Positions 29,336-38,630 of a stretch of 64,000 nt of DNA are shown one piece after another (the stretch's first letter is position 1; every line of letters begins with the position of its first letter). Location of the stretch: contig CAKRCS010000004.1 of NCBI GenBank assembly GCA_934307695.1, forward strand, positions 157,883 to 221,882, in the 5' to 3' direction. This DNA comes from an uncultured Agathobacter sp. (GTDB lineage: Bacteria > Bacillota > Clostridia > Lachnospirales > Lachnospiraceae). A program made the translations under genes and the position numbers. The notes under the pieces were generated by a model, which was given only the letters and a program-made list of their open reading frames with translations, did no database searches and was not told where the DNA came from.

Positions 29336-31383
29336 GCCTCTATGTCTCCTTCTTTTAGCATTTCATCGATCGTATTGCAGAGCATGTGCTTTGCCTCGGA
29401 AATGGTGCAATCCTTAAGCTGCGTTGCCGCCATGTTGAAATGTCCGCCGCCGCCGAGACGCTCCATGATAAGCTGGACGTTGATCTCGTCGATGGATCGT
29501 GAACTTATATAGATTCTGCCCATGTATTCGGTCAGGACAAAGGATGCGCGGATACCGGAAATGTTCAGCAATTCGTTGGCTGCCTGTGCTCCGATGATCG
29601 TTGGATTCTCAATATCCTCCGATGGGCAGACCGAAATTGCAAATGCGCTGCGGTATACCTCCGCATGGCGTATCACCTCCGCCTTTGCCTTGGAGGCTTC
29701 CATGTCGTTGCGCAGCATCTTGCGCACGCGCGTTGTCTCTGCGCCGGATCTCTTCAGGTATGCGGCTGCCTCAAAGGTACGCACACCGGCTTTGGTCATA
29801 AAGTTGTTCGTGTCGATCAAAATGCCGGCATACATGCAGTCTGCCTCGCATGCCTCCAGCTTCATGCCGTCCTGGAAATACTGTAGCACCTCCGCAACCA
29901 TCTCGCACGCGCTCGATGCATACGGCTCGATGTAGGAAAGTGCCGGATTCTCGATCGTCTCGCTGCCCTGTCTGTGGTGGTCAAATACGACGATCGTATC
30001 TGCCTTCTGCAAAAGCTCCGGACATTCGGTGGAGCTAGGCCGGTTCGTATCCACGACCATGACGAGCGTGTTGCGTCCTACCATCTGGCGCGCCTGCTCG
30101 CTGTCGATAAACATATCCTCCGGATAGCCCGCTTCCACGGAAAACATCTCCATCAGCGGGCGGATTCCGCTGCTTGGATTATTTACGACGATCTGTGCCT
30201 TTTTGCCAAGCACATGTGCCGCGCAGTAAATACCGATGCCTGCGCCGAGGGCATCCACGTCCGTGATCTTGTGTCCCATGATAAGGACATTCTCACGGCT
30301 CTCGATGATCTCACGGAGCGCATGTGCCTTGACACGCGCCTTGACACGGGTGTTGCGCTCGACGAGCTTCGTCTTGCCGCCGTAATAGGTGATCTCCTCG
30401 CCGTTCTTGATAACGACCTGATCGCCGCCTCGTCCGAGTGCAAGGTCGATTGCCGTTCTCGCATTCTCGTAGCTCTGATTGTAGGTCGCGCCATTGATAC
30501 CGATTCCGATACTTAAGGTGATCGCCATCTCATTGCCGACCTTGACGTTCTTGACATCCTCAAGGAGCTTGAACTTGTCTTCCTCAAGCTGCTGGAGATA
30601 TTTCTGCTTAAATACAACAAAATACTTGTCTTTTTCAGTCTTGCGCACCAGCGCATCGCGCTCCGCAAAATACTGGTTGACACGCCGGTCGATCAGCGCG
30701 ATAAGGAGGGATCGCTTGACATCCTCGATACTGTTGAGCGCCTCCTCGAAATTGTCGATGTATACAAGCGCCGTTACCAGCTTCTGCTCCTGATTCTCAA
30801 TCATATACTTGTTCAGAAGCGTCTCATCGAACAGATAGAATGCGGTCAGAAACTCCTCGGAGCTTTCGATATCCATGAGCTTGCTGTCGCCCGCGATCGC
30901 ATCAAAATAAATGCGGTTTAAGGAAATGCGGAATCTCCGCTCCCCGATCTCAACGTAGACATCCTGCGCCTGCTCATTCTTGAGAAGGAACTCGCGCGTG
31001 ATGCTCGGAAACAGTGTCGTGATCGATTTGTGGTATGAGCGTCCGACTCCGGTGAGCAGGGTAAACTGCTCATTCATCCACAGCAGCTTGCCGCTGTAAT
31101 CCAAAAGCGCATACGGAATCTCAAATTCGTTCAGCAGCCGCTTCTGCACCGTGGCATACTGCGTTGCAAAATTGATGATCTCGTTGACCAGCCGGGGCTT
31201 CGTGTAGTAATAGGTAAACACCTCGATTGCAAAATACAGGACGGTAAATCCGGTGAACAGCGCACCGCTCCGGACATCACACATATATGCCGGAATGTTT
31301 AACACTGCAAGTACAATGGTAAGGGTCAACGGTCCATATAAGTAACTTCGCAGCTTGCCGCGAAATCGAATAGTTTTTTTCAT
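29332..31383 (-). CDS. gdpP: Cyclic-di-AMP phosphodiesterase GdpP (YybT)
   Basis: The 683-residue membrane protein has two N-terminal helices, a PAS-like domain ([21 protein letters not shown]) and a degenerate GGDEF-like domain ([14 protein letters not shown]...). Its DHH-DHHA1 part carries [31 protein letters not shown] and GGGHFNMAA. It hydrolyses c-di-AMP to pApA and so controls potassium and wall homeostasis. The ATG ten codons into the frame is preceded by AGAGGTG and was taken as start. It is co-transcribed with rplI and dnaB. Confidence 0.95.
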   Translation of the reverse strand: MKKTIRFRGKLRSYLYGPLTLTIVLAVLNIPAYMCDVRSGALFTGFTVLYFAIEVFTYYYTKPRLVNEIINFATQYATVQKRLLNEFEIPYALLDYSGKLLWMNEQFTLLTGVGRSYHKSITTLFPSITREFLLKNEQAQDVYVEIGERRFRISLNRIYFDAIAGDSKLMDIESSEEFLTAFYLFDETLLNKYMIENQEQKLVTALVYIDNFEEALNSIEDVKRSLLIALIDRRVNQYFAERDALVRKTEKDKYFVVFKQKYLQQLEEDKFKLLEDVKNVKVGNEMAITLSIGIGINGATYNQSYENARTAIDLALGRGGDQVVIKNGEEITYYGGKTKLVERNTRVKARVKAHALREIIESRENVLIMGHKITDVDALGAGIGIYCAAHVLGKKAQIVVNNPSSGIRPLMEMFSVEAGYPEDMFIDSEQARQMVGRNTLVMVVDTNRPSSTECPELLQKADTIVVFDHHRQGSETIENPALSYIEPYASSACEMVAEVLQYFQDGMKLEACEADCMYAGILIDTNNFMTKAGVRTFEAAAYLKRSGAETTRVRKMLRNDMEASKAKAEVIRHAEVYRSAFAISVCPSEDIENPTIIGAQAANELLNISGIRASFVLTEYMGRIYISSRSIDEINVQLIMERLGGGGHFNMAATQLKDCTISEAKHMLCNTIDEMLKEGDIEA

Positions 31384-31460
31384 GCTTACACCTCTTTGAG
31401 CTGTTATGTGCAATCATTATCCCCCTAGCAGGATAATCTCTATTAGTATATCATTTTTAT

Positions 31461-31497
31461 AAGAAAAAGGCTACCCACAATAATTGGGGTAGCCTTT
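31461..31497 (-). terminator. Rho-independent terminator after the SPFH gene
   Basis: AAAGGCTACCC (31466-31476) pairs with GGGTAGCCTTT (31487-31497) over eleven bases. On the minus strand TTTTTCTT follows the stem. Confidence 0.9.
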
Positions 31498-31536
31498 GCG
31501 CCGTTGACACTATATCTATTATCCGGTTAGACTGGT

Positions 31537-32463
31537 CTAATTCTCCTTGCCAACCTCTACGATAGACTTGGTAAGACCTGCGATTCCCTGGATCTCGGAA
31601 GGAATGATGATCTTGGTAGCCTTGCCGTCTGCTGCCTTTGCAAATGCCTCTAAGCTCTTCAACTGAAGAACTGCATCGTCCGGAGCTGCCTCCTTTAACA
31701 TGCGCAGACCATCTGCATTTGCCTGCTGGATCTTGAGGATAGCTTCTGCCTGGCCTTCTGCTTCCTTGACAGTTGCCTCCTTCTTTGCCTCTGCGCGGAG
31801 GATTGCTGCCTGCTTCTCTGCCTCTGCATCAAGGATTGCGGATTCCTTGTTACCTTCTGCAACAAGAATGGTAGACTTCTTCTCACCTTCTGCGCGGAGA
31901 ATTGCTTCACGGCGTTCACGCTCTGCCTTCATCTGCTTCTCCATTGCATCCTGGATTGCCTTTGGCGGGATGATGTTCTTAAGCTCTACACGGTTGACCT
32001 TGATTCCCCAAGGATCGGTTGCAACGTCGAGGGTTGCACGCATCTTGGTGTTGATGGTCTCGCGGGAAGTAAGTGTCTCATCAAGTTCGAGGTCACCGAT
32101 GATGTTACGAAGTGTGGTAGCGGTTAAGTTCTCGATCGCCATGATCGGGTTCTCAACACCGTATGCGTACAGCTTCGGATCGGTGATCTGATAATATACA
32201 ACGGTATCGATCTGCATGGTTACGTTATCCTTGGTGATAACCGGCTGTGGCGGGAAGTCTACTACCTGCTCTTTCAAAAGAACTCTCTTGGCAATACGGT
32301 CGATGAACGGCACCTTGAAGTGAAGTCCTACTGACCAGGTGGTAAGGTAGCCTCCCAATCGCTCGATTACCATTGCATGTGCCTGCGGAACAATTTTAAT
32401 ACAGTTTGCAATGATGATCAGTAAAATAAGTACAATGATTACAAGTGCAACAAGTGGTCCCAT
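31537..32463 (-). CDS. SPFH/band-7 stomatin-like protein
   Basis: The 308-residue protein has one N-terminal helix (VALVIIVLILLIIIANCIKIV), the band-7 domain (HAMVIERLGGYLTTWSVGLHFKVPFIDRI) and a long Ala/Glu/Lys coiled coil with repeated AEGEKKS/AEAEKQA steps. This is the QmcA/stomatin layout. Such proteins form membrane scaffolds and pair with NfeD proteins. The NfeD-like gene lies 21 bases upstream in the same transcript. Confidence 0.93.
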   Translation of the reverse strand: MGPLVALVIIVLILLIIIANCIKIVPQAHAMVIERLGGYLTTWSVGLHFKVPFIDRIAKRVLLKEQVVDFPPQPVITKDNVTMQIDTVVYYQITDPKLYAYGVENPIMAIENLTATTLRNIIGDLELDETLTSRETINTKMRATLDVATDPWGIKVNRVELKNIIPPKAIQDAMEKQMKAERERREAILRAEGEKKSTILVAEGNKESAILDAEAEKQAAILRAEAKKEATVKEAEGQAEAILKIQQANADGLRMLKEAAPDDAVLQLKSLEAFAKAADGKATKIIIPSEIQGIAGLTKSIVEVGKEN

Positions 32464-32484
32464 TTTTAAATCCTCCTTAAAATG

Positions 32485-32958
32485 TTAATTCATTTTTTCA
32501 ACAATCAGCTTAACTCCGCTGATGCTTTTTATCCGCGCAAGTTCGCCCTGCGCAATGATCACATCATCATCTGCCGACCGTACCGTCCATTCCTGTCCCT
32601 GTACGACCGCCATACCTGTCTGGTCGATATTGCTGACCTGCTCCTTGATACGGATCTCCTGACCAATGAGGCTCTGCGCGTTGGTGCTCTGGACCTTGCG
32701 ATTGATGAATTTGTTGGCAAGCGGTCGTGTTGCGGCAAGCGCGATCAAGGACACTGCTATGAACAGCACAATCTGAAGTCCAAACGGTGCACCGAAAAAT
32801 GCACTGATCAGTGCAACAAGTGCTCCTACTGCAAACCATATGGATGTCAGTCCAACCGTTGCGAGCTCTCCGATGATAAACAGGATGATCAGGATCAGCC
32901 ACACCAGAATGCAAAGATCCATGTCCGACAGAAATCCTGCCATCAATAGCTTATGCAT
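32485..32958 (-). CDS. NfeD-like membrane protein
   Basis: The 157-residue protein has three to four membrane helices (ILVWLILIILFIIGELAT, SIWFAVGALVALISAFFG, IVLFIAVSLIALAATRPLANKFI) and a C-terminal OB-fold NfeD domain (SLIGQEIRIKEQV..GMAVVQGQEWTVRS). It is the short form without the ClpP-like protease domain. AAGGGGG lies before the ATG. It is the classic partner of SPFH proteins. Confidence 0.92.
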   Translation of the reverse strand: MHKLLMAGFLSDMDLCILVWLILIILFIIGELATVGLTSIWFAVGALVALISAFFGAPFGLQIVLFIAVSLIALAATRPLANKFINRKVQSTNAQSLIGQEIRIKEQVSNIDQTGMAVVQGQEWTVRSADDDVIIAQGELARIKSISGVKLIVEKMN

Positions 32959-33095
32959 AAAAATCCCCCTTTCCGTTTTATAAAAACGCCAAATGGTTAT
33001 CGTTTCTTCTATTCTACAAGATTACCCCTCAAACCACAAGCATATTATCTGCAAAATAAACTGCCTTATTTTGTTATTTCAGACAATATTCTGCC

Positions 33096-34334
33096 TCATT
33101 CCCTTGCTGCCGCAGCTTCCGGCAGCATTGCAGTGTGATTGCACGGACATTCTATAACGAAGCCCTTCGAGTAGTCCGGTATGTCCTCGGAATAGGAAAG
33201 TGTCCAGCCATGCATCTGCATGATCTGGCTTGCGATGGAAAGCCCCAGCCCGCTGCCGCCCTTTGAGCTGCGCGATTCATCGCCCATGACAAACGGCTCA
33301 AACAGGTGCTCTGCCAGCTCCGGAGCGATCTTTTCCCCAGTGTCCGCAACGGTGATGCGTACCGCGTCTGCCTCCACGCGAAGCGACAGCAGTATCCGCG
33401 CCCCCGCGCTGTTGTGCCGCAGTGCATTGTTGAGCAGATTCGTGAGCGCGCGCCCGAACTGTACCTCATCGACATTTTCCATATACGGCTCTTCCGGGAT
33501 ATCGATCTCCAGCTCCATTTTGCCGGACTCGGCATCCGCGTAGATCAGGGCGGCATTCTTGCGCACCAGCTCGGCGAGATCCGCCGGCTTGCGGTCAAGC
33601 GCGAAGCCCTCGCTGCTGATCTTTACATATTCAAAGAGCAGCTGTATCAGTTCCTCCATGCGGGCGGATTTTGCCTGAATGGCATCCAGATAGGACTGCA
33701 CCTTCTGCGGATCGGTCACCATCCCGTCTGCCAGCGCCTTCGCGTATCCCGCGACCGTCGTGATCGGCGTGCGCAGATCGTGCGCAATGTCCGATAGCAT
33801 GAGGTTCCGCCTGCGGTCATATTCCTCCTGCAAGGCTTCCCGCTTTTCGCGAAGCTCACGCACCTTTTTCGTCGTGATGCGCGCATACCAGAGCGCGCCG
33901 ATGGCGTACGGCAGGATGAGCAGCGCAAAAATAACCACAAGTGTTGCAAACAGCAGCAGGCTTTCCATGCGGCTTAGCTGCGAAAATGCGTTCTGCCCGA
34001 TCTGCAGGATATCGCTCCTGCCCGCTTTTTCGACCATGGCGATCAGCCGTCCGACGATTGCCTGCGCCGCAACCGGGAGCACGCTTGCCACAGCGGCTAA
34101 CGTAAGCTCCGCCAGCAGGATGAGCAGATAGAAAATGCTCTGTGACATGCTAAGATGCCCGTTCCAGCTGATCTTTCCGGAGAAAAAGTAGTCAAACGCC
34201 GGAAGGAAGAAGCTGTTTATCAGCTGGAGCACCACATATTCTGCAACGCTGACAACTGCGAGGATGACCAGAAAATTCTTGATCAGAAAGCCCCGCAGTT
34301 CTGTTATCTCGTTCTTTTGTTCCTTTTTCTCCAT
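33096..34334 (-). CDS. Sensor histidine kinase (VanS-like)
   Basis: The 412-residue kinase has several membrane helices in the first 170 residues, a dimerisation domain with the phospho-acceptor His in LSDIAHDLRTPITT, and the ATPase domain with N box (LTNLLNNALRHNS), G1 VADTGEKI and G2 GGSGLGLSIA. It starts immediately after the response-regulator stop codon, with GGAGA spanning that stop. The signal is unknown. The pair resembles the VanRS class, but no resistance genes are nearby. Confidence 0.93.
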   Translation of the reverse strand: MEKKEQKNEITELRGFLIKNFLVILAVVSVAEYVVLQLINSFFLPAFDYFFSGKISWNGHLSMSQSIFYLLILLAELTLAAVASVLPVAAQAIVGRLIAMVEKAGRSDILQIGQNAFSQLSRMESLLLFATLVVIFALLILPYAIGALWYARITTKKVRELREKREALQEEYDRRRNLMLSDIAHDLRTPITTVAGYAKALADGMVTDPQKVQSYLDAIQAKSARMEELIQLLFEYVKISSEGFALDRKPADLAELVRKNAALIYADAESGKMELEIDIPEEPYMENVDEVQFGRALTNLLNNALRHNSAGARILLSLRVEADAVRITVADTGEKIAPELAEHLFEPFVMGDESRSSKGGSGLGLSIASQIMQMHGWTLSYSEDIPDYSKGFVIECPCNHTAMLPEAAAARE

Positions 34335-35021
34335 CTATTTCTCCAATCGGTAACCGAGCCCGCGGATCGTCTTGATATAGCGGGACGGGTCCTCGTCGAG
34401 CTTCGCCCGCAGCTTGCTGATGCAGACCATGATGTTATTGTCCGCAATGATGTATTCCTCGCCCCAGCCATATTCGTAAATCTGCTGCTTCGTATATACT
34501 TTACCCGGATGTTCCATGAATAATTCCATGATCCGGTATTCTACGGAGGTAAGGTCGATCTCCTCGTCGCCCTTTTTGAGCGTGCAGGAATCTTTGTCAA
34601 GCGAGAGATCCCGCACCGTTATCGTCTGTTTTACGCTGCCGCTTCCCGTTCCGAGCGCGTAGAAACGCCGGATGTTGGAGTTGACGCGGGCGACTGCCTC
34701 AAGCGGGTTGAACGGCTTGGTCAGGTAATCGTCCGCGCCGAGGTTCAGTCCGAGTATCTTTTCGGAATCGGCGTCCTTTGCCGAGAGGATCATGACCGGG
34801 ATGTTGCTCTCCGCGCGCAGCTCCCTAAGAACGTGGTAGCCGTCCTTCTGCGGCATCATGATGTCGAGTATGCACAGATCCACCTTCGTGCGCCGGAGCG
34901 CATCGAGCGCCTGTTTGCCGTCTGCAGCCTCCACGACTGCATATCCGGCATTTTCCAGGTACAGACGCAGGAGATCCCGGATCTCCGCCTCGTCGTCTGC
35001 AACTAATATTGTGTATCCCAT
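34335..35021 (-). CDS. OmpR-family response regulator (VanR-like)
   Basis: The 228-residue protein has a receiver domain with acidic pocket DDE, phospho-acceptor Asp in LCILDIMMP and the KPF Lys. The C-terminal winged helix includes LTSVEYRIMELFMEHPGKVYTKQQIYEYGWGEEY. The start was placed at the ATG with AGGAGG upstream, which lies within the tail of the DUF975 gene; the frame is open earlier but without a site. It forms an operon with DUF975 and the kinase, so it may control the membrane protein encoded first. Confidence 0.95.
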   Translation of the reverse strand: MGYTILVADDEAEIRDLLRLYLENAGYAVVEAADGKQALDALRRTKVDLCILDIMMPQKDGYHVLRELRAESNIPVMILSAKDADSEKILGLNLGADDYLTKPFNPLEAVARVNSNIRRFYALGTGSGSVKQTITVRDLSLDKDSCTLKKGDEEIDLTSVEYRIMELFMEHPGKVYTKQQIYEYGWGEEYIIADNNIMVCISKLRAKLDEDPSRYIKTIRGLGYRLEK

Positions 35022-35022
35022 T

Positions 35023-35826
35023 TTACTCCTCCTGAGGAATGTATGCGGCTGCACCGTTGTTTTTGAGTGCTTCGTACAATGCAGCGTCTGTCATGTTCTT
35101 GTAAGGTTCTACATAGAAGGTGCTTAAGATTCCGAGTGTAAGCACGCTGAGCAGCTTCCAGCCGATGAAGGAAAGGTCAAGCACGAATGCTTTCCATTTC
35201 TGTCCGTCCATCATCTGGCGGCTGATCGCAAAGGCTTCATCCTTGGTCATGTTCGGGTTCTCTGCGAGCAGATATGCGATCATGCGGTACTCATAGGATT
35301 TTACGATACCCGGAATGATAAGAAGCAGTGACCACAGCACGATGTAGAGGTCTCTCCAGAACATAACGGTCGCAATGTTCTTGTAGTTGCTGTCAAAGCC
35401 GTAGCCTGCTTCCTTTACCTCTGCCTTGCTGTTGAGGTTGAGCAGGAAGAATCGGCGCATTCCGACCACCGCCGGGTTGATCAGCAGTGCGTCAAACAGG
35501 ATTGCAAGTGCAAGTATGACCGCTGCAAAAAGTGCTACGAAGACCACGAATGCGCTCACGAAAGCAATCTCACCGCCTGTCATGTCCGGATCAAAAAACG
35601 GTTCGTCGTCCTCGTCCAACCATTCGCCTGTATCCGCCGTGCTATCCGTTGAACTGTATGAGGCTGCACCGCCTGCGCTTCCGGCAGCCCCCCGCGCACC
35701 TGCGGAGCTGCTTCCCGCTCCCGCTCCGACCAGTAATGCCAGAAGCAGGCTTATCAGTACGGTCTTCCAATAGTTACGTTTCAATGCCATTTTTGCTTTT
35801 TGTTTTAATTCAGCTCTTGTCCACAT
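35023..35826 (-). CDS. DUF975-family membrane protein
   Basis: The 267-residue protein starts MWTRAELKQKAKMALKRNYW, which is the DUF975 N-terminal signature. It has about five to six helices with a Gly/Ser/Ala and acidic loop between the first two. The ATG with AGGAGG upstream was chosen over one 19 codons earlier. It is the first gene of an operon with the response regulator and kinase. Function of DUF975 is unknown; it may be the sensed or regulated component. Confidence 0.88.
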   Translation of the reverse strand: MWTRAELKQKAKMALKRNYWKTVLISLLLALLVGAGAGSSSAGARGAAGSAGGAASYSSTDSTADTGEWLDEDDEPFFDPDMTGGEIAFVSAFVVFVALFAAVILALAILFDALLINPAVVGMRRFFLLNLNSKAEVKEAGYGFDSNYKNIATVMFWRDLYIVLWSLLLIIPGIVKSYEYRMIAYLLAENPNMTKDEAFAISRQMMDGQKWKAFVLDLSFIGWKLLSVLTLGILSTFYVEPYKNMTDAALYEALKNNGAAAYIPQEE

Positions 35827-36057
35827 ATAATTATCCTCCTGATCTTCAATCGCTGTACTATGTTTGCTTGATGATGCTATCATAGCAGGCGTTTCTTATC
35901 GGACTGTCGGATTTTCCTTAATATAACCTTAACGTCTTGTGGTTTCTTTTTCAATATGCTGCCGCGTGCAAATTCATAATTTTATAAGAATCTTTTTATT
36001 TTTTTAGGAATTCATACATACTTTTGACATATCTATCCGTTATGATAAATCTGTAAT

Positions 36058-36195
36058 TACAAAGGGGCTGTTGATTTATAAAATGTATTGTGGGTCTGTC
36101 AGCTCCGCCTAACAATTAACCCTTTGGGGTTTTACATATAAGTTTCATCTTTCTCCCGCCCGGTGCCTTGGTATCTGCATCCGGCGGGATTTTTA
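36058..36195 (+). ncRNA. Candidate small RNA or leader before the chemotaxis receptor
   Basis: The 472-base gap between the DUF975 start and the next gene holds a TTGACA at 36024-36029 with a poorly placed AT-rich -10. Then come GGGGCTG (36064-36070) pairing with CAGCTCC (36100-36106), and AACCC/GGGTT (36118-36122/36127-36131). A strong GC stem CCCGCC (36155-36160)/GGCGGG (36183-36188), followed by TTTTT, acts as a plus-strand terminator. No reading frame is seen. It may be a free RNA or an attenuator for the receptor gene 100 bases on. It did not match the c-di-GMP riboswitch consensus I know. Confidence 0.45.
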
Positions 36196-36298
36196 GTTAA
36201 TTTAATTACCTACAAACAGATTGCCAAAAATAGTCCTAAGATGCTATACTTATATATATATGAAGAATAAGTGAAAACTAACCGGAGGACAATATATT

Positions 36299-38029
36299 AT
36301 GAAGAAACACAAGCTACGCACAAGGAGAATGAACATCCGTACCAAGATCCTTCTTCCTTCTATTATAATCATCGTTTTTGTTTGTTTACTGATGGGCTAC
36401 AATTCCTATACGCGGTTCAAGGAAAATATGATCCGTATGGGTGTGGAGGAAGCCGACCTCGCCGCGACCGTTACCTTACAGTCGCTGGATGGCAATATCG
36501 TAGGCAGCATCCGCCAGGGCTTTGAGACAACAGATGCCTACCATAAGGTACAGGACAATCTCAGGGAGAAGCAGCAGACCTATGGGATTGCTTTTTTATA
36601 CACACTCTATACGGACGGAACAACCGTCTATTATGGTATTGATTCTGATATACATGATCCTGCATTGCCTGGTGACGTATTCTCTACTTCCTACGATGAA
36701 TTTGCTACGGTGTTCAACGGAACGGAATATATACAGGATTATATCGATTCGACCGAGGATGGGGATTTAATTACCGTATACAAGCCGATTCTTGATAGCG
36801 ACGGTGCTATTGTTGCGGTACTTGGCTGTGATTATAATGCGAGTGCAGTTGCTACCGCACTGCGTCAGGCTGTTGACCGCACGTTCCAGATCGGCGGTAT
36901 CTGCCTCGTCATTGCTATCCTGCTTCTGCTTCTGATTGTGAGCGGTATCACGCGCAGTCTTGTGAAGGTAAATGACAAGATCTACGAACTGGTACATAAC
37001 GAGGGCGACCTTACCCAGAAGCTGGATGTCCGTACCGGTGATGAGGCTGAACTGATTGCAGATAATGTCAATGATCTGTTAGCGTATATCCGTACGATCA
37101 TGCAGGGGATTTCTTCCGGTTCTTCCCGCCTTATGGCTTCTTCCCAGAGGATGGTTGACAATCTTAGCTCCGCCGACGCCAGCATCATGTCCGTTTCTGC
37201 AACGATGGAAGAAATGAGTGCTGCAATGGAGGAGACAACTGCTTCCCTGAACCAGATTACTTCTGCTGTTGAAGATGTCTATTCTTCCGTGGAAAATATC
37301 GCCCGGAATGCAGATGGCGGCAAGGCTTCCTCTGAGGATATGGAGGGACGTGCTTCTGCTGCCAAGACAGACGCGCTTGCGAAGCAGCAGCAGGCGAATG
37401 CACAGACCGAGGAGCTTTCCTCAAGCCTGCGTGACAAGATTGAAAAGTCAAAGGCGGTGGAGCAGATTTCCGTGCTGACTGCCAACATCATAGAGATTAC
37501 CGACCAGACTAACCTTCTTGCCCTGAATGCAAGCATCGAGGCTGCCCGCGCGGGTGAAGCCGGAAGGGGCTTTGCGGTTGTTGCGGATGAAATTGGCAAG
37601 CTTGCGGGCAATTCTGCAGAGGCTGCGGAAAAGATCCGTGCAGTCAGTGCCGAGGTAATTGCTGCGGTTAATGCTCTCGCTGCAGAGGCTGAGCATATGA
37701 TTGCCTTTACAAAGGAAACTACTGTCAGCGGCTATAGCGGTCTTGTTAATATGAGTGAGGTATATGCCCAAGATGCCGACTCAATGAATGAGATGATGGA
37801 ACAATTTTCCCAGACCTCCGAGGAGCTGCGCCACACGATGGATGGTATCCGCGAGTCTATTTCTTCTGTCAATATTGCGGTGGAGGAAAGTGCCAAGGGT
37901 ATCAGCAATGTGTCTGAGTCTTCCGTGGAGATTACCGGAAGTGTCGGCGACATCCAGAGTCAGGCGACCGACAACAATGATGTAGCGGAGAAGCTTGCTG
38001 CGGAGGTTGGCAAGTTCAAATTAGAGTAA
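36299..38029 (+). CDS. Methyl-accepting chemotaxis protein
   Basis: The 576-residue receptor has a membrane helix at 19-37, an extracytoplasmic Cache-like domain, and a second helix near 195-215 ([17 protein letters not shown]). A HAMP-like segment ([28 protein letters not shown]) leads to a long signalling coiled coil with the hairpin tip [38 protein letters not shown]. It would sense an external ligand and signal to CheA through CheW. It stands alone on the plus strand; the ligand is unknown. No chemotaxis or flagellar gene lies nearby. Confidence 0.95.
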   Translation: MKKHKLRTRRMNIRTKILLPSIIIIVFVCLLMGYNSYTRFKENMIRMGVEEADLAATVTLQSLDGNIVGSIRQGFETTDAYHKVQDNLREKQQTYGIAFLYTLYTDGTTVYYGIDSDIHDPALPGDVFSTSYDEFATVFNGTEYIQDYIDSTEDGDLITVYKPILDSDGAIVAVLGCDYNASAVATALRQAVDRTFQIGGICLVIAILLLLLIVSGITRSLVKVNDKIYELVHNEGDLTQKLDVRTGDEAELIADNVNDLLAYIRTIMQGISSGSSRLMASSQRMVDNLSSADASIMSVSATMEEMSAAMEETTASLNQITSAVEDVYSSVENIARNADGGKASSEDMEGRASAAKTDALAKQQQANAQTEELSSSLRDKIEKSKAVEQISVLTANIIEITDQTNLLALNASIEAARAGEAGRGFAVVADEIGKLAGNSAEAAEKIRAVSAEVIAAVNALAAEAEHMIAFTKETTVSGYSGLVNMSEVYAQDADSMNEMMEQFSQTSEELRHTMDGIRESISSVNIAVEESAKGISNVSESSVEITGSVGDIQSQATDNNDVAEKLAAEVGKFKLE

Positions 38030-38089
38030 GCTGCCAATAACACGATACTGCAGCGTGGCAGTTGCGGAATATATTACTGCTTTATTGTT

Positions 38090-38119
38090 AAAGCACTAAT
38101 TTTTGTGCTTTCCCTTTTG
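38090..38119 (+). terminator. Probable terminator of the chemotaxis receptor gene
   Basis: AAAGCAC (38090-38096) pairs with GTGCTTT (38105-38111) around an eight-base T-rich loop and is followed by CCCTTTT. The stem is weak but well placed 60 bases after the stop. Confidence 0.55.
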
Positions 38120-38155
38120 AGAAAAGCGATTCCACAAAAATTGCAAAAATTCTTT

Positions 38156-38497
38156 CAGCCGATCCGGCGGTGATAAGGTTGTGTCTTTTGTTGGCTTTGA
38201 CACTCCCCGCCCGACTGTCCGTGGCAGAAAGATTGCACTCAAACTTTTTAGTTCTTCTAGGCGGGCGTTTTTGTGAAATTGATATTAGTGCATGCCCTTC
38301 AAAACTCGCTTTGTACGCTTTCTATATCGGAACACAGCTAGCTCAAACAGATGAAGGGCATGCTCACATTTCCCAAAATCCGCCCGCAAGAAGAACACAA
38401 AAGTTCTCGAATTGCAAGTCTTTCTGCCGCGAACCGCCGGGCTGGAGTGTTCAAACCTATAAAAGACAGAACTCATAAATAAACCGCCGGACGGTTG
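38156..38497. mobile_element. 342-bp near-complete imperfect palindrome (MITE-like or hairpin RNA)
   Basis: The two halves pair in register about a centre near 38326. Matching blocks include CCGGCGGT 38164-38171 with 38483-38490, TGTCTTTT 38182-38189 with 38461-38468 and CACTCC 38201-38206 with 38444-38449. They continue inward with GGCAGAAAGA 38223-38232 with 38419-38428, GTTCTTCT 38251-38258 with 38389-38396, GCGGGCG 38261-38267 with 38381-38387 and GCATGCCCTTC 38290-38300 with 38353-38363. Small mismatches and bulges lie between. No transposase gene is inside and no clear target duplication was found. A foldback MITE or a locus for one long RNA hairpin are both possible. Confidence 0.85.
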
Positions 38498-38563
38498 GAT
38501 TAGAATTTTGCGATTTGCAGTGGTGCTTTTTACAAAAGGGGAAGTACAAAAGAATAGTGTTTT

Positions 38564-38599
38564 ACCGGCAGGATGCGGATATGTTCTGCAACTGCCGGT
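38564..38599 (+). promoter_or_regulatory. Leader hairpin before the AAA+ gene
   Basis: ACCGGCAG at 38564-38571 pairs with CTGCCGGT at 38592-38599 and ends 31 bases before the ATG. There is no T-run, so it is not a terminator. It could be part of an mRNA leader or an operator. Confidence 0.45.
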
Positions 38600-38630
38600 C
38601 TACATATGTGGTAGAAAGAGGAGTATTTTT

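Noticed and set aside
33096-35021. Vancomycin-resistance regulator pair
   Set aside because: The two-component genes look VanRS-like, but no vanH, vanA/B or vanX type gene is present; the neighbour is a DUF975 protein.
36058-36195. Cyclic-di-GMP riboswitch before the chemotaxis receptor
   Set aside because: The segment lacks the conserved core sequences of either known c-di-GMP riboswitch class.
38156-38497. CRISPR array or retron for the long palindrome
   Set aside because: There are no regular repeats and spacers, and no cas or reverse transcriptase gene in the window.
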